The position numbers and the translations under genes are program-made. From assembly GCA_947499935.1 (NCBI GenBank), contig CANMQH010000012.1, forward strand, positions 57,701 through 121,700: a stretch of 64,000 bases of DNA, given 5' to 3'. The notes beneath the pieces were generated by a model. That model ran no database searches. It worked only from the letters and a program-made list of their open reading frames with translations, and was not told the DNA's origin. Numbering within the stretch: the first letter of the stretch is position 1; every line of letters begins with the position of its first letter. Source of the stretch: an uncultured Algibacter sp. (GTDB taxonomy: Bacteria; Bacteroidota; Bacteroidia; Flavobacteriales; Flavobacteriaceae). This document shows, one piece after another, positions 1-8,753 of the stretch.

Positions 1-1364
1 TTTTTAGTTGGTCTATCTTCTAAATGCCCATAAAAGTTATCGTCTTGAAAAACCTCTTCACCATGATCAGAAAAATACATTAAGTAACTATTATTCTTTA
101 CTTTTTTAATTTTCTGTAATACTTGATTAACAATAAAGTCTGAATATCTAACAGCATTATCATAGTTGTTAATCTTTTCAAAAACAAATTCATTATCAAA
201 TTTTGTTTTCGGTTTATCTTTAAAAAAATCAAACTCCTCTGGGTATCTATTTTTATAGGTAAAATGAGCTCCAATTAAATGTAAAAAAATAACTTTATGA
301 TTGGCTTGATCCTTTAAAGCTTGATCCACTTTAGTTAAAAGTTCGCCATCATGCTTTAAATTATTCATAACGACTTCTTTTGAGTTAAAAAATTTAGATT
401 GGGCTTCATTAGAAACTCTAGCTAAAGCACTTCCTGGATTAAAAGCCATACTATGATTGGATATCCAAAATGTTTTAAAACCTGACTTATTAAACAAAGT
501 CGTAATAGGTAAAGCTAAAACTTTTTTAGGGTTTTCATAATTACCAAGAGTAAGCGCTTTACTTAATGAATAAAAAGTTGATGTATTTGGACTAATAACA
601 TTATTATAGACACTTAAACTATCTTTAACTTTAGCCAAGAGCGGAGATGTTTCTCTATAATAACCATATAGCTGCATATGCGCTGAAGTAACAGACTCTC
701 CAATAACTACTATGTAAGTATTCTTTGAATCATTATTTATCTTATTAAAAAAATTATCCTTTGAATTAATTTGGGCATTAAAATCGTTTGCATATTGATT
801 ATTCTTATAATTTAAAATGACCGAACGACCTATCAAATATGGTAAATTATGCTCTATTAATTTAGCTATCTTCATCCCTATCAATACGAGAAAACCAAAT
901 AGCGCTATCTTTAAGAACTTATAACGCTTAAAAGCATATCCAGAACAAAATTTTGATATAATTTTAACGATACGTTTAATACGCAATAAAGGGATAAAGA
1001 ACATAAATGTAACAGTAAGTGCTTTTACATTGTAATACTCCCTTATAAACTCTAATAATTCATCTTGATTTGTATTTAAGAAAACAAAATATGAAGAAGG
1101 TCCAAAATGGATTTTAAAGTTTAAATACATGATGGTTTCAAACCAAATCATAATGCCTATTAAAACAACAGCACTAGTATATAGTAATCGCTTAAATACA
1201 TCATTTTGTATATTACTAATAAGATAAAAAACAAATAATGCAAATAGAAAATTCTCAATTATATTAATAAACCTGTAAAAAGAAAAATAATGAAATACCC
1301 CTTCTAAAACATACTCTAGAATAAGCCAGTAAATAATAACTAATAAATAAATTTTATCTTTCAA
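1..1364 (-). CDS. phosphoethanolamine transferase-like membrane sulfatase-fold enzyme (3' end cut by window edge)
   Basis: Reading the reverse strand from a TTG at 1364 gives an open frame of about 454 codons that runs off the window. The first ~170 residues hold several hydrophobic membrane segments. Then comes a periplasmic catalytic domain with VVIGESVTSAHMQLYGYYRE, the EptA/CptA/OpgE nucleophile region, with Ser in GES where EptA has Thr. Near the cut end is YFSDHGEEVF, the metal-binding DHG motif. The family transfers phosphoethanolamine to lipid A, core sugars or glycans at the outer face of the inner membrane. The TTG lies one base after the stop of the flippase gene upstream, so the two are probably cotranscribed and translationally coupled. 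The exact acceptor cannot be read from sequence, and the TTG start is inferred from this spacing. Confidence 0.85.
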   Translation of the reverse strand, partial: MKDKIYLLVIIYWLILEYVLEGVFHYFSFYRFINIIENFLFALFVFYLISNIQNDVFKRLLYTSAVVLIGIMIWFETIMYLNFKIHFGPSSYFVFLNTNQDELLEFIREYYNVKALTVTFMFFIPLLRIKRIVKIISKFCSGYAFKRYKFLKIALFGFLVLIGMKIAKLIEHNLPYLIGRSVILNYKNNQYANDFNAQINSKDNFFNKINNDSKNTYIVVIGESVTSAHMQLYGYYRETSPLLAKVKDSLSVYNNVISPNTSTFYSLSKALTLGNYENPKKVLALPITTLFNKSGFKTFWISNHSMAFNPGSALARVSNEAQSKFFNSKEVVMNNLKHDGELLTKVDQALKDQANHKVIFLHLIGAHFTYKNRYPEEFDFFKDKPKTKFDNEFVFEKINNYDNAVRYSDFIVNQVLQKIKKVKNNSYLMYFSDHGEEVFQDDNFYGHLEDRPTK

Positions 1365-1365
1365 T

Positions 1366-2676
1366 TTAACTATCAGTTTTAATTAATAATGGTTTTCTAA
1401 ATATGAATAACATCAATACAAAATAACAAACATAGCTTATAGCATGACCAATTACGGCGCCTTTAACCTGAAACATATCTATAAAATAAATACTTAAAAA
1501 ATAAACAATAAGCACATAAAATAGTTCTCCAAATAAATACCAGAAAAGCATTTTTTTTGCTTGTAACTGAAAAGCTATTGCAAATGAAATTATCTTAAAA
1601 AAGTCTCCAATAAGTTGCCAAAAAAACAATTCTTGAGTTGGCAAAAAATCTTGAGTTAAACTAATTCTTATAATCCAATATCGCAGTACATATATAATAA
1701 CAAAACCTAAAATAAGAATAGGTAAAATAATTTTATAAAACTGTAATAATATAGTTTTAAACCCTTGATTAGTGGTATTCTCAGACAATTTAGGTAACAA
1801 GTATAATGAAAAAAGGCTCATTACAAACATCAAATAATATTGTGATATTTTAATCATAGCTTCCCAATACCCTGCCTCTTTAAGACCTATAGTATCAATA
1901 ATATGGTTTTTTATAAGCACATGTGCTATAGGTATCGTTAACGCAGTAAACACAGCCATGATTATAAATGAAGATAAACCGTTGAAATACTCTCTTGAAA
2001 AGTTTGAAATAGAAATATTTACAACAATCATTTTAACATCTTTAACCCAAAACAATGTTACAAAAAACAAAAATGAAGGAACCGAAATAATAGCAACAAT
2101 AGCACCTTCCAAATTATAATAATACAATAAAGGTATTATTATAATTACATTTAAAATATAGCCTATTGTATTAATAAATATAATTTTTTTATACTTACCT
2201 AAACCATTAACAATTGATAAAATTAACGTATTAACAGTAAACAACGGAAGCATATAAGCTAATATTTTTATAAACCGAGCTAAGTCGTTATTCCCAAAAA
2301 CCAAAGCGCTAAAATATTTAGAAAAAACAATTAGCACTAACGAAACAATTAGTGTGAAAAATAAAACTAAAAAAAATGATGTAGAAATAATTTTTTTAAG
2401 AGCCTTTTTATCAAATTTATTCTCAGCTGTATATTTTATAACGCCATTTTGAGCTCCACTACTAGATATACCCTGACAACTAATTAAAAAACTTCTTAAA
2501 TTACCTGTTAACGCCATACCTTGTGGCAGCAAAAAATAGGCAATAGCTTTAGATAAAATAAAACCCGATACTAATCTAAAAAAAACACTTAAGGAATTAA
2601 ACGATGTAATACTTATTAGACTATTAGTTTTTAACAATTGTTTTATTTTTTTTATCATTAAAATGAATTTAAACAT
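1366..2676 (-). CDS. Wzx-type O-antigen/polysaccharide flippase, copy 2
   Basis: A 436-residue polytopic protein with about 10-12 hydrophobic segments and the layout of the MATE-like polysaccharide translocases (Wzx/RfbX), which flip undecaprenyl-linked sugar units across the inner membrane. An N-terminal block with ISITSFNSLSVFFRLVSG is typical of WzxE-like translocases. It is a clear paralogue of the next gene (2695-3993): the C-terminal parts share LFFWQL-GDF-KI and KGAVIGH/EGAVIAH motifs. Only 18 bp separate the two genes. A second in-frame Met (MIKKIKQ) seven residues in could be the real start. Its position before a phosphoethanolamine-transferase-like gene suggests a small surface-glycan operon. 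Confidence 0.8.
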   Translation of the reverse strand: MFKFILMIKKIKQLLKTNSLISITSFNSLSVFFRLVSGFILSKAIAYFLLPQGMALTGNLRSFLISCQGISSSGAQNGVIKYTAENKFDKKALKKIISTSFFLVLFFTLIVSLVLIVFSKYFSALVFGNNDLARFIKILAYMLPLFTVNTLILSIVNGLGKYKKIIFINTIGYILNVIIIIPLLYYYNLEGAIVAIISVPSFLFFVTLFWVKDVKMIVVNISISNFSREYFNGLSSFIIMAVFTALTIPIAHVLIKNHIIDTIGLKEAGYWEAMIKISQYYLMFVMSLFSLYLLPKLSENTTNQGFKTILLQFYKIILPILILGFVIIYVLRYWIIRISLTQDFLPTQELFFWQLIGDFFKIISFAIAFQLQAKKMLFWYLFGELFYVLIVYFLSIYFIDMFQVKGAVIGHAISYVCYFVLMLFIFRKPLLIKTDS

Positions 2677-2694
2677 AAAACATTTATATTATAA

Positions 2695-3993
2695 CTACTT
2701 ACTCAATTTATCTATCCCAAACAGAGAGCTACCAAAAATAAGCAAAATAATGCCGAAATACATGATATAACTCACAAAGTGAGCAATCACTGCACCTTCT
2801 ACGCCACACATGTTTATAAAATAAACACTTGTAATATATAAAATAACAACCAAAAAAGCTTCAGTCAAGACGTAGTGCCAAAACATCTTTTTAGCTAAAA
2901 ACTGATACGCAATTACTATAGATAATATTTTAATGAAATCTCCTAAAAGCTGCCAAAAAAACAAACTTTCTACAGGTTCAAACTCTTCAGAAAAAACGAA
3001 TAATATTATATAACGCCTTAATAAATAAATGATTAACAAACCAATAGCTAAAATAGGAATAACGGCTTTATAAAAGCTGAATACTTCTTTTTTGAATACA
3101 GAGGTCTTATTAATCTTAGATAAACTAGGAAAAAAATATACGGTCATTAAAGAGGTAATAACCATCAAATAGTATTTAGATATTCTGCTCATTGCTTCCC
3201 AAAATCCAGCATCTTTAAAACCTATATGTTCTATAAGATAAGACCTAATTGCCAAAGCTATTAATGGTAGTAAAACGGCAGAAAAAAGTGCCATTAAAGA
3301 GTAAACACTCATGCGCTTTAACAAGCCGTAACTCACGTTACTCAATTTAATAATAGGCATTAAACTACGCCTATTTACAACACTTACTAACGTAATTAAA
3401 AATATAAGAGACTCGGCAATTGCTACAGATATTAGAGCGCCGTTTATCCTATTTTGAGAGATTAATACCAATACTATAGACACACTTAAAATTTGCCCTA
3501 TTATATTTATAATGACTAAGGTTTTATGCTTAGAAAAACCATTCATTATCGAAAAAGAAAATAAATTTAAAGCATAAAAAGGGAGTACTATTGCAAAGAC
3601 CTGTATAACATAAGCATAATCATTGTATGTTGGGAAAATAATATCATTAATCCATTCTGCATTATAATAACAGAAGAAAGAAACAAAGATTGTTGAGAAA
3701 AAACCAGCATAATAAATTGATGAAACCGTTTTACTCAACTCAATACTATGGTTCTTAAATTTAGCGATATATTTAACCATACCCTTGTAAAGTCCAAGAG
3801 TTGCTATAGTTTGAAATGAACTTACAAAATTTTGTAAATTACCAACAAGAGCTAAGCCTACAGGCCCAATAAAAACCGCAATAGCCTTAGAGGTTAAAAC
3901 TCCTGCTAATACTCTAGTTAATACAGAAGCTGTTTGCAAAGAAGAAACTTTAGACGAAACACTATGCTTTATGTACTCTATTAATTTTTTCAA
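2695..3993 (-). CDS. Wzx-type O-antigen/polysaccharide flippase, copy 1
   Basis: A 432-residue multi-pass membrane protein of the polysaccharide flippase family, first gene of the pair. The N-terminus (VLTRVLAGVLTSKAIAVFIG) and the C-terminal region (LFFWQLLGDFIKILS, then EGAVIAHFVSY) match copy 2 in order and spacing, so this is a tandem duplication with strong divergence. No glycosyltransferases are next to it in the window; they may lie beyond the left edge. The ~180 bp upstream to the next gene probably hold its promoter. Function beyond lipid-linked glycan export is inferred from family membership only. Confidence 0.8.
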   Translation of the reverse strand: MKKLIEYIKHSVSSKVSSLQTASVLTRVLAGVLTSKAIAVFIGPVGLALVGNLQNFVSSFQTIATLGLYKGMVKYIAKFKNHSIELSKTVSSIYYAGFFSTIFVSFFCYYNAEWINDIIFPTYNDYAYVIQVFAIVLPFYALNLFSFSIMNGFSKHKTLVIINIIGQILSVSIVLVLISQNRINGALISVAIAESLIFLITLVSVVNRRSLMPIIKLSNVSYGLLKRMSVYSLMALFSAVLLPLIALAIRSYLIEHIGFKDAGFWEAMSRISKYYLMVITSLMTVYFFPSLSKINKTSVFKKEVFSFYKAVIPILAIGLLIIYLLRRYIILFVFSEEFEPVESLFFWQLLGDFIKILSIVIAYQFLAKKMFWHYVLTEAFLVVILYITSVYFINMCGVEGAVIAHFVSYIMYFGIILLIFGSSLFGIDKLSK

Positions 3994-4175
3994 TTAATAT
4001 ACATTTTCTTTATTAACAAATATACTTTAGTATATAGACTATACCGAAACGAACAAAAGAACATATTATTCTTTAAACTTAAATGTTTTATTTAAGCATC
4101 AAATATACAAAATGAAATATCTTTTGTAGGTTTTGATATTTAAAGTTTATAAGAAACAAATTACAGCTTAAATTT

Positions 4176-4409
4176 TCAAGCTTTAGCTCTTATGATAAAG
4201 TATATATTAATACAAAAAATAGCAATATTAGTAATTATAATTGGCTTGGATAATGGCTGGAGCATTAAGCCATAAAGCACGAATAGTAAACACCCAACGG
4301 CATTTACTATTCGTAATTTTAAAACAGATTTCATCATAAATGAAATAAGAACGGTCACCATAGCTATGTAACCCATCCATTCTACTGATGAAACCCCTAA
4401 GATTTCCAT
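4176..4409 (-). CDS. small YgjV-like / SemiSWEET-like inner-membrane protein
   Basis: A 77-residue protein with three hydrophobic segments (about 10-27, 33-50 and 56-73). The opening EWMGYIAMVTVLISFMMKS and the RIVNAVGCLLFVLYGL stretch look like the YgjV (Imp-YgjV) family, whose length and triple-helix layout resemble SemiSWEET sugar carriers. Homologues in this phylum often carry an unrelated 'uroporphyrinogen decarboxylase' label, which nothing here supports. Its start lies one base from the typA stop, so it is the second gene of a typA operon. Substrate unknown. Confidence 0.65.
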   Translation of the reverse strand: MEILGVSSVEWMGYIAMVTVLISFMMKSVLKLRIVNAVGCLLFVLYGLMLQPLSKPIIITNIAIFCINIYFIIRAKA

Positions 4410-4410
4410 C

Positions 4411-6210
4411 TTATATAGATTTGTTACGCTTACGGTCTACTTCTGTTAAATATATTTTACGCAAACGAAGGAAATTTGGTGTTACCTCAACATATTCATC
4501 TTTTTGAATATATTCTAAAGCTTCTTCTAAAGAAAATTTTATTGCAGGTACAATTTTAGCTTTATCATCTGCTCCAGATGAACGTACATTACTTAATTTT
4601 TTTGTTTTTGTTACGTTAACCGTCATGTCATCACCACGAGAATTCTCACCAATAACTTGACCTTCATAAATATCTTCACCCGGATCAACAAAGAATTTCC
4701 CTCTATCTTGTAATTTATCTATAGAATAAGGAATAGCTTGTCCTTTTTCCATAGATACTAAACTTCCATTTTGACGTTCTGGAATCCCTCCTTTTAATGG
4801 TTGATATTCTTTAAAACGGTGTGCCATAATAGCTTCACCAGCTGTAGCGGTAAGTAATTGGTTTCGCAAACCTATAATACCCCTAGAAGGAATTATAAAC
4901 TCACATACCATACGTTCTCCTTTGGCTTCCATACTTAGCATTTCGCCTTTTCGCATGGTTACCATTTCTATAGCTTTACCAGACACTGTTTCTGGCAAAT
5001 CTATGGTCATCTCCTCTACAGGTTCACATTTAACACCATCAACTTCTTTTATAATAACTTGTGGTTGTCCAATTTGAAGTTCATAACCTTCGCGACGCAT
5101 AGTTTCTATTAATACCGATAAGTGTAATACACCTCTACCAAATACTAAAAACTTATCTGCACTATCAGTCTCATTAACTCGTAATGCTAAATTCTTTTCT
5201 AACTCTTTATTTAATCTATCTTTTATATGTCTAGACGTTACAAACTTACCATCTTTACCAAAAAACGGAGAATCGTTAATTGTAAATAACATACTCATGG
5301 TAGGTTCATCTATAGCAATTGTTTTTAAACCTTCTGGATTTTCCCAATCGGCAACAGTATCACCAATTTCAAAACCTTCTAAACCAACAATAGCACAAAT
5401 ATCTCCAGTTTGTACTTGATCTACTTTTATTCTTCCTAAACCTTCAAAAACGTGAAGTTCTTTAATTTTAGATTTCATGATGCTTTTATCTCTTTTTACT
5501 AAAGAGATATTTTGACCAACTTTTAACTCACCTCTTGTTAATCGCCCTATAGCTATTCGTCCTGTAAAAGATGAAAAATCTAAAGATGTAATTAACATTT
5601 GGGTTGTACCTTCTACTATTTTTGGAGCTGGAATATGCTCAATCACCATATCCAATAAAGGCTCAATATTTTCTGTTTCGTTTTGCCAGTCATCACTCAT
5701 CCAGTTGTTCTTTGCAGAACCATAAACTGTTGGAAAATCTAACTGCCATTCTTCGGCACCTAACTCAAACATTAAATCGAAAACTTTTTCGTGAACCTCA
5801 TCTGGTGTACAGTTTTCTTTATCTACTTTATTTACAACCACACAAGGTTTTAAGCCTAAATCGATTGCTTTTTGTAATACAAATCGAGTTTGTGGCATTG
5901 GCCCTTCAAAAGCATCTACTAATAAAAGAACACCATCTGCCATATTAAGTACACGCTCTACCTCGCCTCCAAAATCGGCGTGACCAGGTGTATCTATAAT
6001 ATTAATTTTAGTGTTTTTATAAATTACAGAAACATTTTTTGATGTAATTGTTATACCTCTTTCACGCTCTAAGTCGTTATTATCAAGTATTAAATCGCCT
6101 GTATTTTCGTTTTCACGAAATAATTGACAGTGATACATAATCTTATCAACCAAAGTAGTTTTACCGTGATCTACGTGTGCAATAATTGCAATGTTTTTAA
6201 TATTAGCCAT
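4411..6210 (-). CDS. typA: translational GTPase TypA/BipA
   Basis: A 599-residue translational GTPase of normal family length. The GTPase domain shows G1 AHVDHGKT (residues 11-18), the RERGITI switch region, G3 DTPGHADF and G4 NKVD. Beta-barrel and EF-G-like domains follow, then the BipA-specific C-terminal domain containing the GxRGIIGLR-type stretch ([19 protein letters not shown]). TypA binds the ribosome and assists 50S assembly and stress or cold adaptation. It is followed at once by the small YgjV-like gene. The last ~10 residues (DRKRNKSI) form a short basic tail. Assignment is secure. Confidence 0.97.
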   Translation of the reverse strand: MANIKNIAIIAHVDHGKTTLVDKIMYHCQLFRENENTGDLILDNNDLERERGITITSKNVSVIYKNTKINIIDTPGHADFGGEVERVLNMADGVLLLVDAFEGPMPQTRFVLQKAIDLGLKPCVVVNKVDKENCTPDEVHEKVFDLMFELGAEEWQLDFPTVYGSAKNNWMSDDWQNETENIEPLLDMVIEHIPAPKIVEGTTQMLITSLDFSSFTGRIAIGRLTRGELKVGQNISLVKRDKSIMKSKIKELHVFEGLGRIKVDQVQTGDICAIVGLEGFEIGDTVADWENPEGLKTIAIDEPTMSMLFTINDSPFFGKDGKFVTSRHIKDRLNKELEKNLALRVNETDSADKFLVFGRGVLHLSVLIETMRREGYELQIGQPQVIIKEVDGVKCEPVEEMTIDLPETVSGKAIEMVTMRKGEMLSMEAKGERMVCEFIIPSRGIIGLRNQLLTATAGEAIMAHRFKEYQPLKGGIPERQNGSLVSMEKGQAIPYSIDKLQDRGKFFVDPGEDIYEGQVIGENSRGDDMTVNVTKTKKLSNVRSSGADDKAKIVPAIKFSLEEALEYIQKDEYVEVTPNFLRLRKIYLTEVDRKRNKSI

Positions 6211-6435
6211 AATAGTGCCTTATTTTAAGCGTGCAAAGGTAAGCTTAATTTTTAGAGTTTTAGCATTATACGTTAATAATATACCCATTCATTAATCTAA
6301 AAAAAAACGAGGTAACGTATTGAATCAAAACACTATCCATAAAACTATCAAAAAAAATTGCTTAAAGTCTTTTTTGATGTCTAGACCGTAATTTAAGAAG
6401 ATAATGATATTAATCAATACTTAATCCTAAATAGT

Positions 6436-7164
6436 TTGAAAACCTACACGTATCTTATAACCATCTTACTAGCCCTTACGTTTACAACAACATTAAAAGC
6501 ACAAACTGAAGCACAAGCTATAGAGATGCTTAAATTGGTTAATGATTTAAGAACGCGTACTGGTAGAGGTGTTGTTTTTTTAAATGATAAATTAAACACG
6601 GCAGCAAGGAACCACTCTATAGACATGGCAAATAACAATTATTTTGAGCATGAAGGCTTAAATGGGTCTTCATTTTCAGAACGCATTAGGGCAACGGGGT
6701 ATTCTGGCGGTCCCAGAGGAGAGAATATTGCTGCAGGAAGTTCTAGTATTGAAGACACATTTAATCAATGGCTTAATAGTGGTGGGCATTTACAAAATAT
6801 GCTTAATGCTAATGTTAATGAAATGGGTATTGGCTACGGGTTTAACACAAGCGCTGACTATAGACATTATTGGACACAAGTTTTTGCTCAAAACAACACC
6901 TTATCTGTAGATGAAATACAAGATGATAATCCATTAAGTTTTGTGACGTATCCCAACCCTATCCATGATGTTTTATACATTAAATCATCTAAAAGTATTA
7001 CAAATCTCAATTACAAATTATATAATGTTACAGGGCAACTCATTAACCATGGTATATTAAACAACACGAATGGACGTTTTAAAATACCAACCGAAAATCT
7101 TTCAAAAGGTTTGTACATTCTTGAATTAAATAAAAGTACAATCAAAAAATTGATTAAAAATTAA
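6436..7164 (+). CDS. secreted CAP (SCP/PR-1) domain protein with T9SS sorting domain
   Basis: 242 residues from a TTG start. A signal peptide (MKTYTYLITILLALTFTTTLKA, cleaved before Q) is followed by a CAP domain at about residues 27-155 with the usual motifs: the HSIDMANNNYFEHEG region, the GENIA loop, and GHLQNMLN followed by YWTQVFA. The last ~75 residues (YPNPIHDVLYIKSS to KLIKN) are a type A T9SS C-terminal sorting domain, so the protein is exported through the type IX system and probably anchored at the surface. The molecular role of bacterial CAP domains is unclear. The TTG start is chosen because it gives an intact signal peptide. Confidence 0.9.
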   Translation: MKTYTYLITILLALTFTTTLKAQTEAQAIEMLKLVNDLRTRTGRGVVFLNDKLNTAARNHSIDMANNNYFEHEGLNGSSFSERIRATGYSGGPRGENIAAGSSSIEDTFNQWLNSGGHLQNMLNANVNEMGIGYGFNTSADYRHYWTQVFAQNNTLSVDEIQDDNPLSFVTYPNPIHDVLYIKSSKSITNLNYKLYNVTGQLINHGILNNTNGRFKIPTENLSKGLYILELNKSTIKKLIKN

Positions 7165-7274
7165 CAAGTATCTCCCAAACTGAAACACCTATAAATTAAT
7201 AGCATTTATAAAATTCAAGGTATCATCAAACACTCTTAAAATGATTATCTTTATACCTTCAAAAATAAAGATTA

Positions 7275-8093
7275 ATGAATCTACAAGATATCCCAAAGTT
7301 AAAACATGCCAAGTCTAATAATTTCTTTTTACTATGTGGCCCTTGTGCTATTGAAGGCGAAGATATGGCACTTCGCATTGCCGAAAAAGTAATAAACATA
7401 ACCAATAAATTAGAAATACCATATATATTTAAAGGTAGTTTTAAAAAAGCTAACCGTAGTAGAATAGATAGTTTTACAGGTATAGGTGATGAAAAAGCCT
7501 TAAAAATCCTCAAAAAAGTTTCTGATACTTTTGATGTCCCTACAGTAACCGATATTCATGAAATAAGCGATGCAGCATTAGCAGCACAATATGTTGATGT
7601 ATTACAAATACCTGCGTTTTTAGTACGACAAACCGATTTAGTTGTTGCTGCTGCAAAAACTGGCAAAGTCGTTAATTTAAAGAAAGGACAATTTATGAGC
7701 CCTGAAGCCATGAAACATGCTGTGCAAAAAGTTAAAGACGCTGGTAATAATAAAGCTTGGATAACCGATAGAGGCACCATGTTTGGTTATCAAGATATGA
7801 TCGTAGACTTTCGTGGTATTCCTACCATGCGCCAATTTGCACCAACTGTTTTAGATGTTACGCACTCGCTACAACAACCTAATCAATCTGCGGGTGTTAC
7901 TGGTGGCAGACCAGAGATGATAGAAACTATAGCCAGAGCAGGCGTTGTTAATAATGTTGATGGCCTTTTTATAGAAACTCATTTTGACCCTAGCAATGCC
8001 AAAAGTGATGGTGCCAATATGTTACATTTAGATAATTTAGAATCGTTATTAACTAACCTAGTTTCTATTAGAAAACTTGTTAATAATTTATAA
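7275..8093 (+). CDS. kdsA: 3-deoxy-8-phosphooctulonate (Kdo8P) synthase
   Basis: 272 residues, normal length for KdsA. The enzyme condenses phosphoenolpyruvate with arabinose-5-phosphate to give Kdo-8-phosphate, the second step of the Kdo pathway for lipopolysaccharide. Family stretches are visible: LLCGPCAIEGEDMAL at the start, IFKGSFKKANRSRIDSFTG, TDIHE, LQIPAFLVRQTDL, KKGQFMSPEAM, TDRGTMFGYQDM and HSLQQPN. It pairs with kdsD (60606-61571) and lptB (62817-63557), but is not linked to them here. It is preceded by ~110 bp without a gene. Confidence 0.97.
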   Translation: MNLQDIPKLKHAKSNNFFLLCGPCAIEGEDMALRIAEKVINITNKLEIPYIFKGSFKKANRSRIDSFTGIGDEKALKILKKVSDTFDVPTVTDIHEISDAALAAQYVDVLQIPAFLVRQTDLVVAAAKTGKVVNLKKGQFMSPEAMKHAVQKVKDAGNNKAWITDRGTMFGYQDMIVDFRGIPTMRQFAPTVLDVTHSLQQPNQSAGVTGGRPEMIETIARAGVVNNVDGLFIETHFDPSNAKSDGANMLHLDNLESLLTNLVSIRKLVNNL

Positions 8094-8132
8094 TTAATAG
8101 TATTTTAGTTTTTATAACCTTAATAAAATACT

Positions 8133-8369
8133 ATGGAAAATAATGTTCGTGGAGGAGATACTCCTGTTAAATGTGAATTAGAAGCTAATAAAAACTATGC
8201 TTGGTGTACTTGTGGACACAGTGAGAACCAACCATTTTGTAATGGGTTACATAAACAAGAAAAAGCCACGCCACCAATGATTTTTTCTGTAGAAGAAGAT
8301 AAAACTGCGCATTTATGTACCTGTAAGCTTACTAAAAACCCACCGTATTGCGATGGGTCGCATAAGTAA
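8133..8369 (+). CDS. CDGSH iron-sulfur domain protein
   Basis: A 78-residue protein with two CDGSH-type 2Fe-2S motifs. The N-terminal one is degenerate (CTCGHSENQPFCNGLHK) and the C-terminal one is canonical (CTCKLTKNPPYCDGSHK). Each motif supplies three Cys and one His ligand, so two clusters are possible. Small tandem CDGSH proteins are soluble electron-transfer or redox-sensing proteins in bacteria. It lies 39 bp after kdsA on the same strand and may be cotranscribed. Precise role unknown. Confidence 0.88.
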   Translation: MENNVRGGDTPVKCELEANKNYAWCTCGHSENQPFCNGLHKQEKATPPMIFSVEEDKTAHLCTCKLTKNPPYCDGSHK

Positions 8370-8377
8370 GATTGCAA

Positions 8378-8497
8378 TTAATACTGATAACATCTACCAC
8401 TGGCACTCTTTGTTTTTCTTTTACATCTAGTGCCAGATTTGGTTTTACCTGTACACTGCATAGAACTAACCTTGTATAGTGTTTCCTTACCTCTCAC
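8378..8497 (-). pseudogene. short Cys-rich (DUF5763-like) C-terminal fragment
   Basis: The reverse strand holds a 39-codon frame from a GTG at 8497, or 27 codons from the ATG at 8461. It ends CKRKTKSASGRCYQY after MQCTGKTKSGTRC. This C-x8-C-x10-C layout with GxRC and SGxCxxH-like spacing is the zinc-binding tail of a common flavobacterial family (DUF5763-like), which normally has a longer N-terminal region. An in-frame stop lies just upstream, so this is either a stand-alone mini-protein or the surviving 3' end of a broken gene. The final His of the motif is Tyr here. The DNA also forms CTGGCACT/AGTGCCAG arms. Confidence 0.45.
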
Positions 8498-8753
8498 GTC
8501 TTTATTTACAACATTGGGTTTTACTTCTTATTTTGAATTAACATCAACAATTAACAAAAATCCCTCATTTAAAATATAAAAAACTACTATTCTTATATTT
8601 TTTTTCTTACATTTAACATTGTAAAATTATTACTATTAATTGTACTATATTAAATTGAGTATACAATTAAAAGATTCTTATAAGATACATTCGGCTTATT
8701 ACACTAAGCCAGAATATGTCATTTAAACTAAATACTCATTAAATCCAATATCT
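8498..8753. other. intergenic leader of the beta-helix gene
   Basis: AT-rich non-coding stretch. It contains a hairpin with GGCTTA/TAAGCC arms at about 8693-8710, just upstream of the secreted beta-helix gene, perhaps a leader structure. No clear TTTG/TAnnTTTG pair was identified and no other feature is supported. Confidence 0.4.

Noticed and set aside
5604..5948. 114-codon plus-strand frame
   Set aside because: Antisense shadow of typA.
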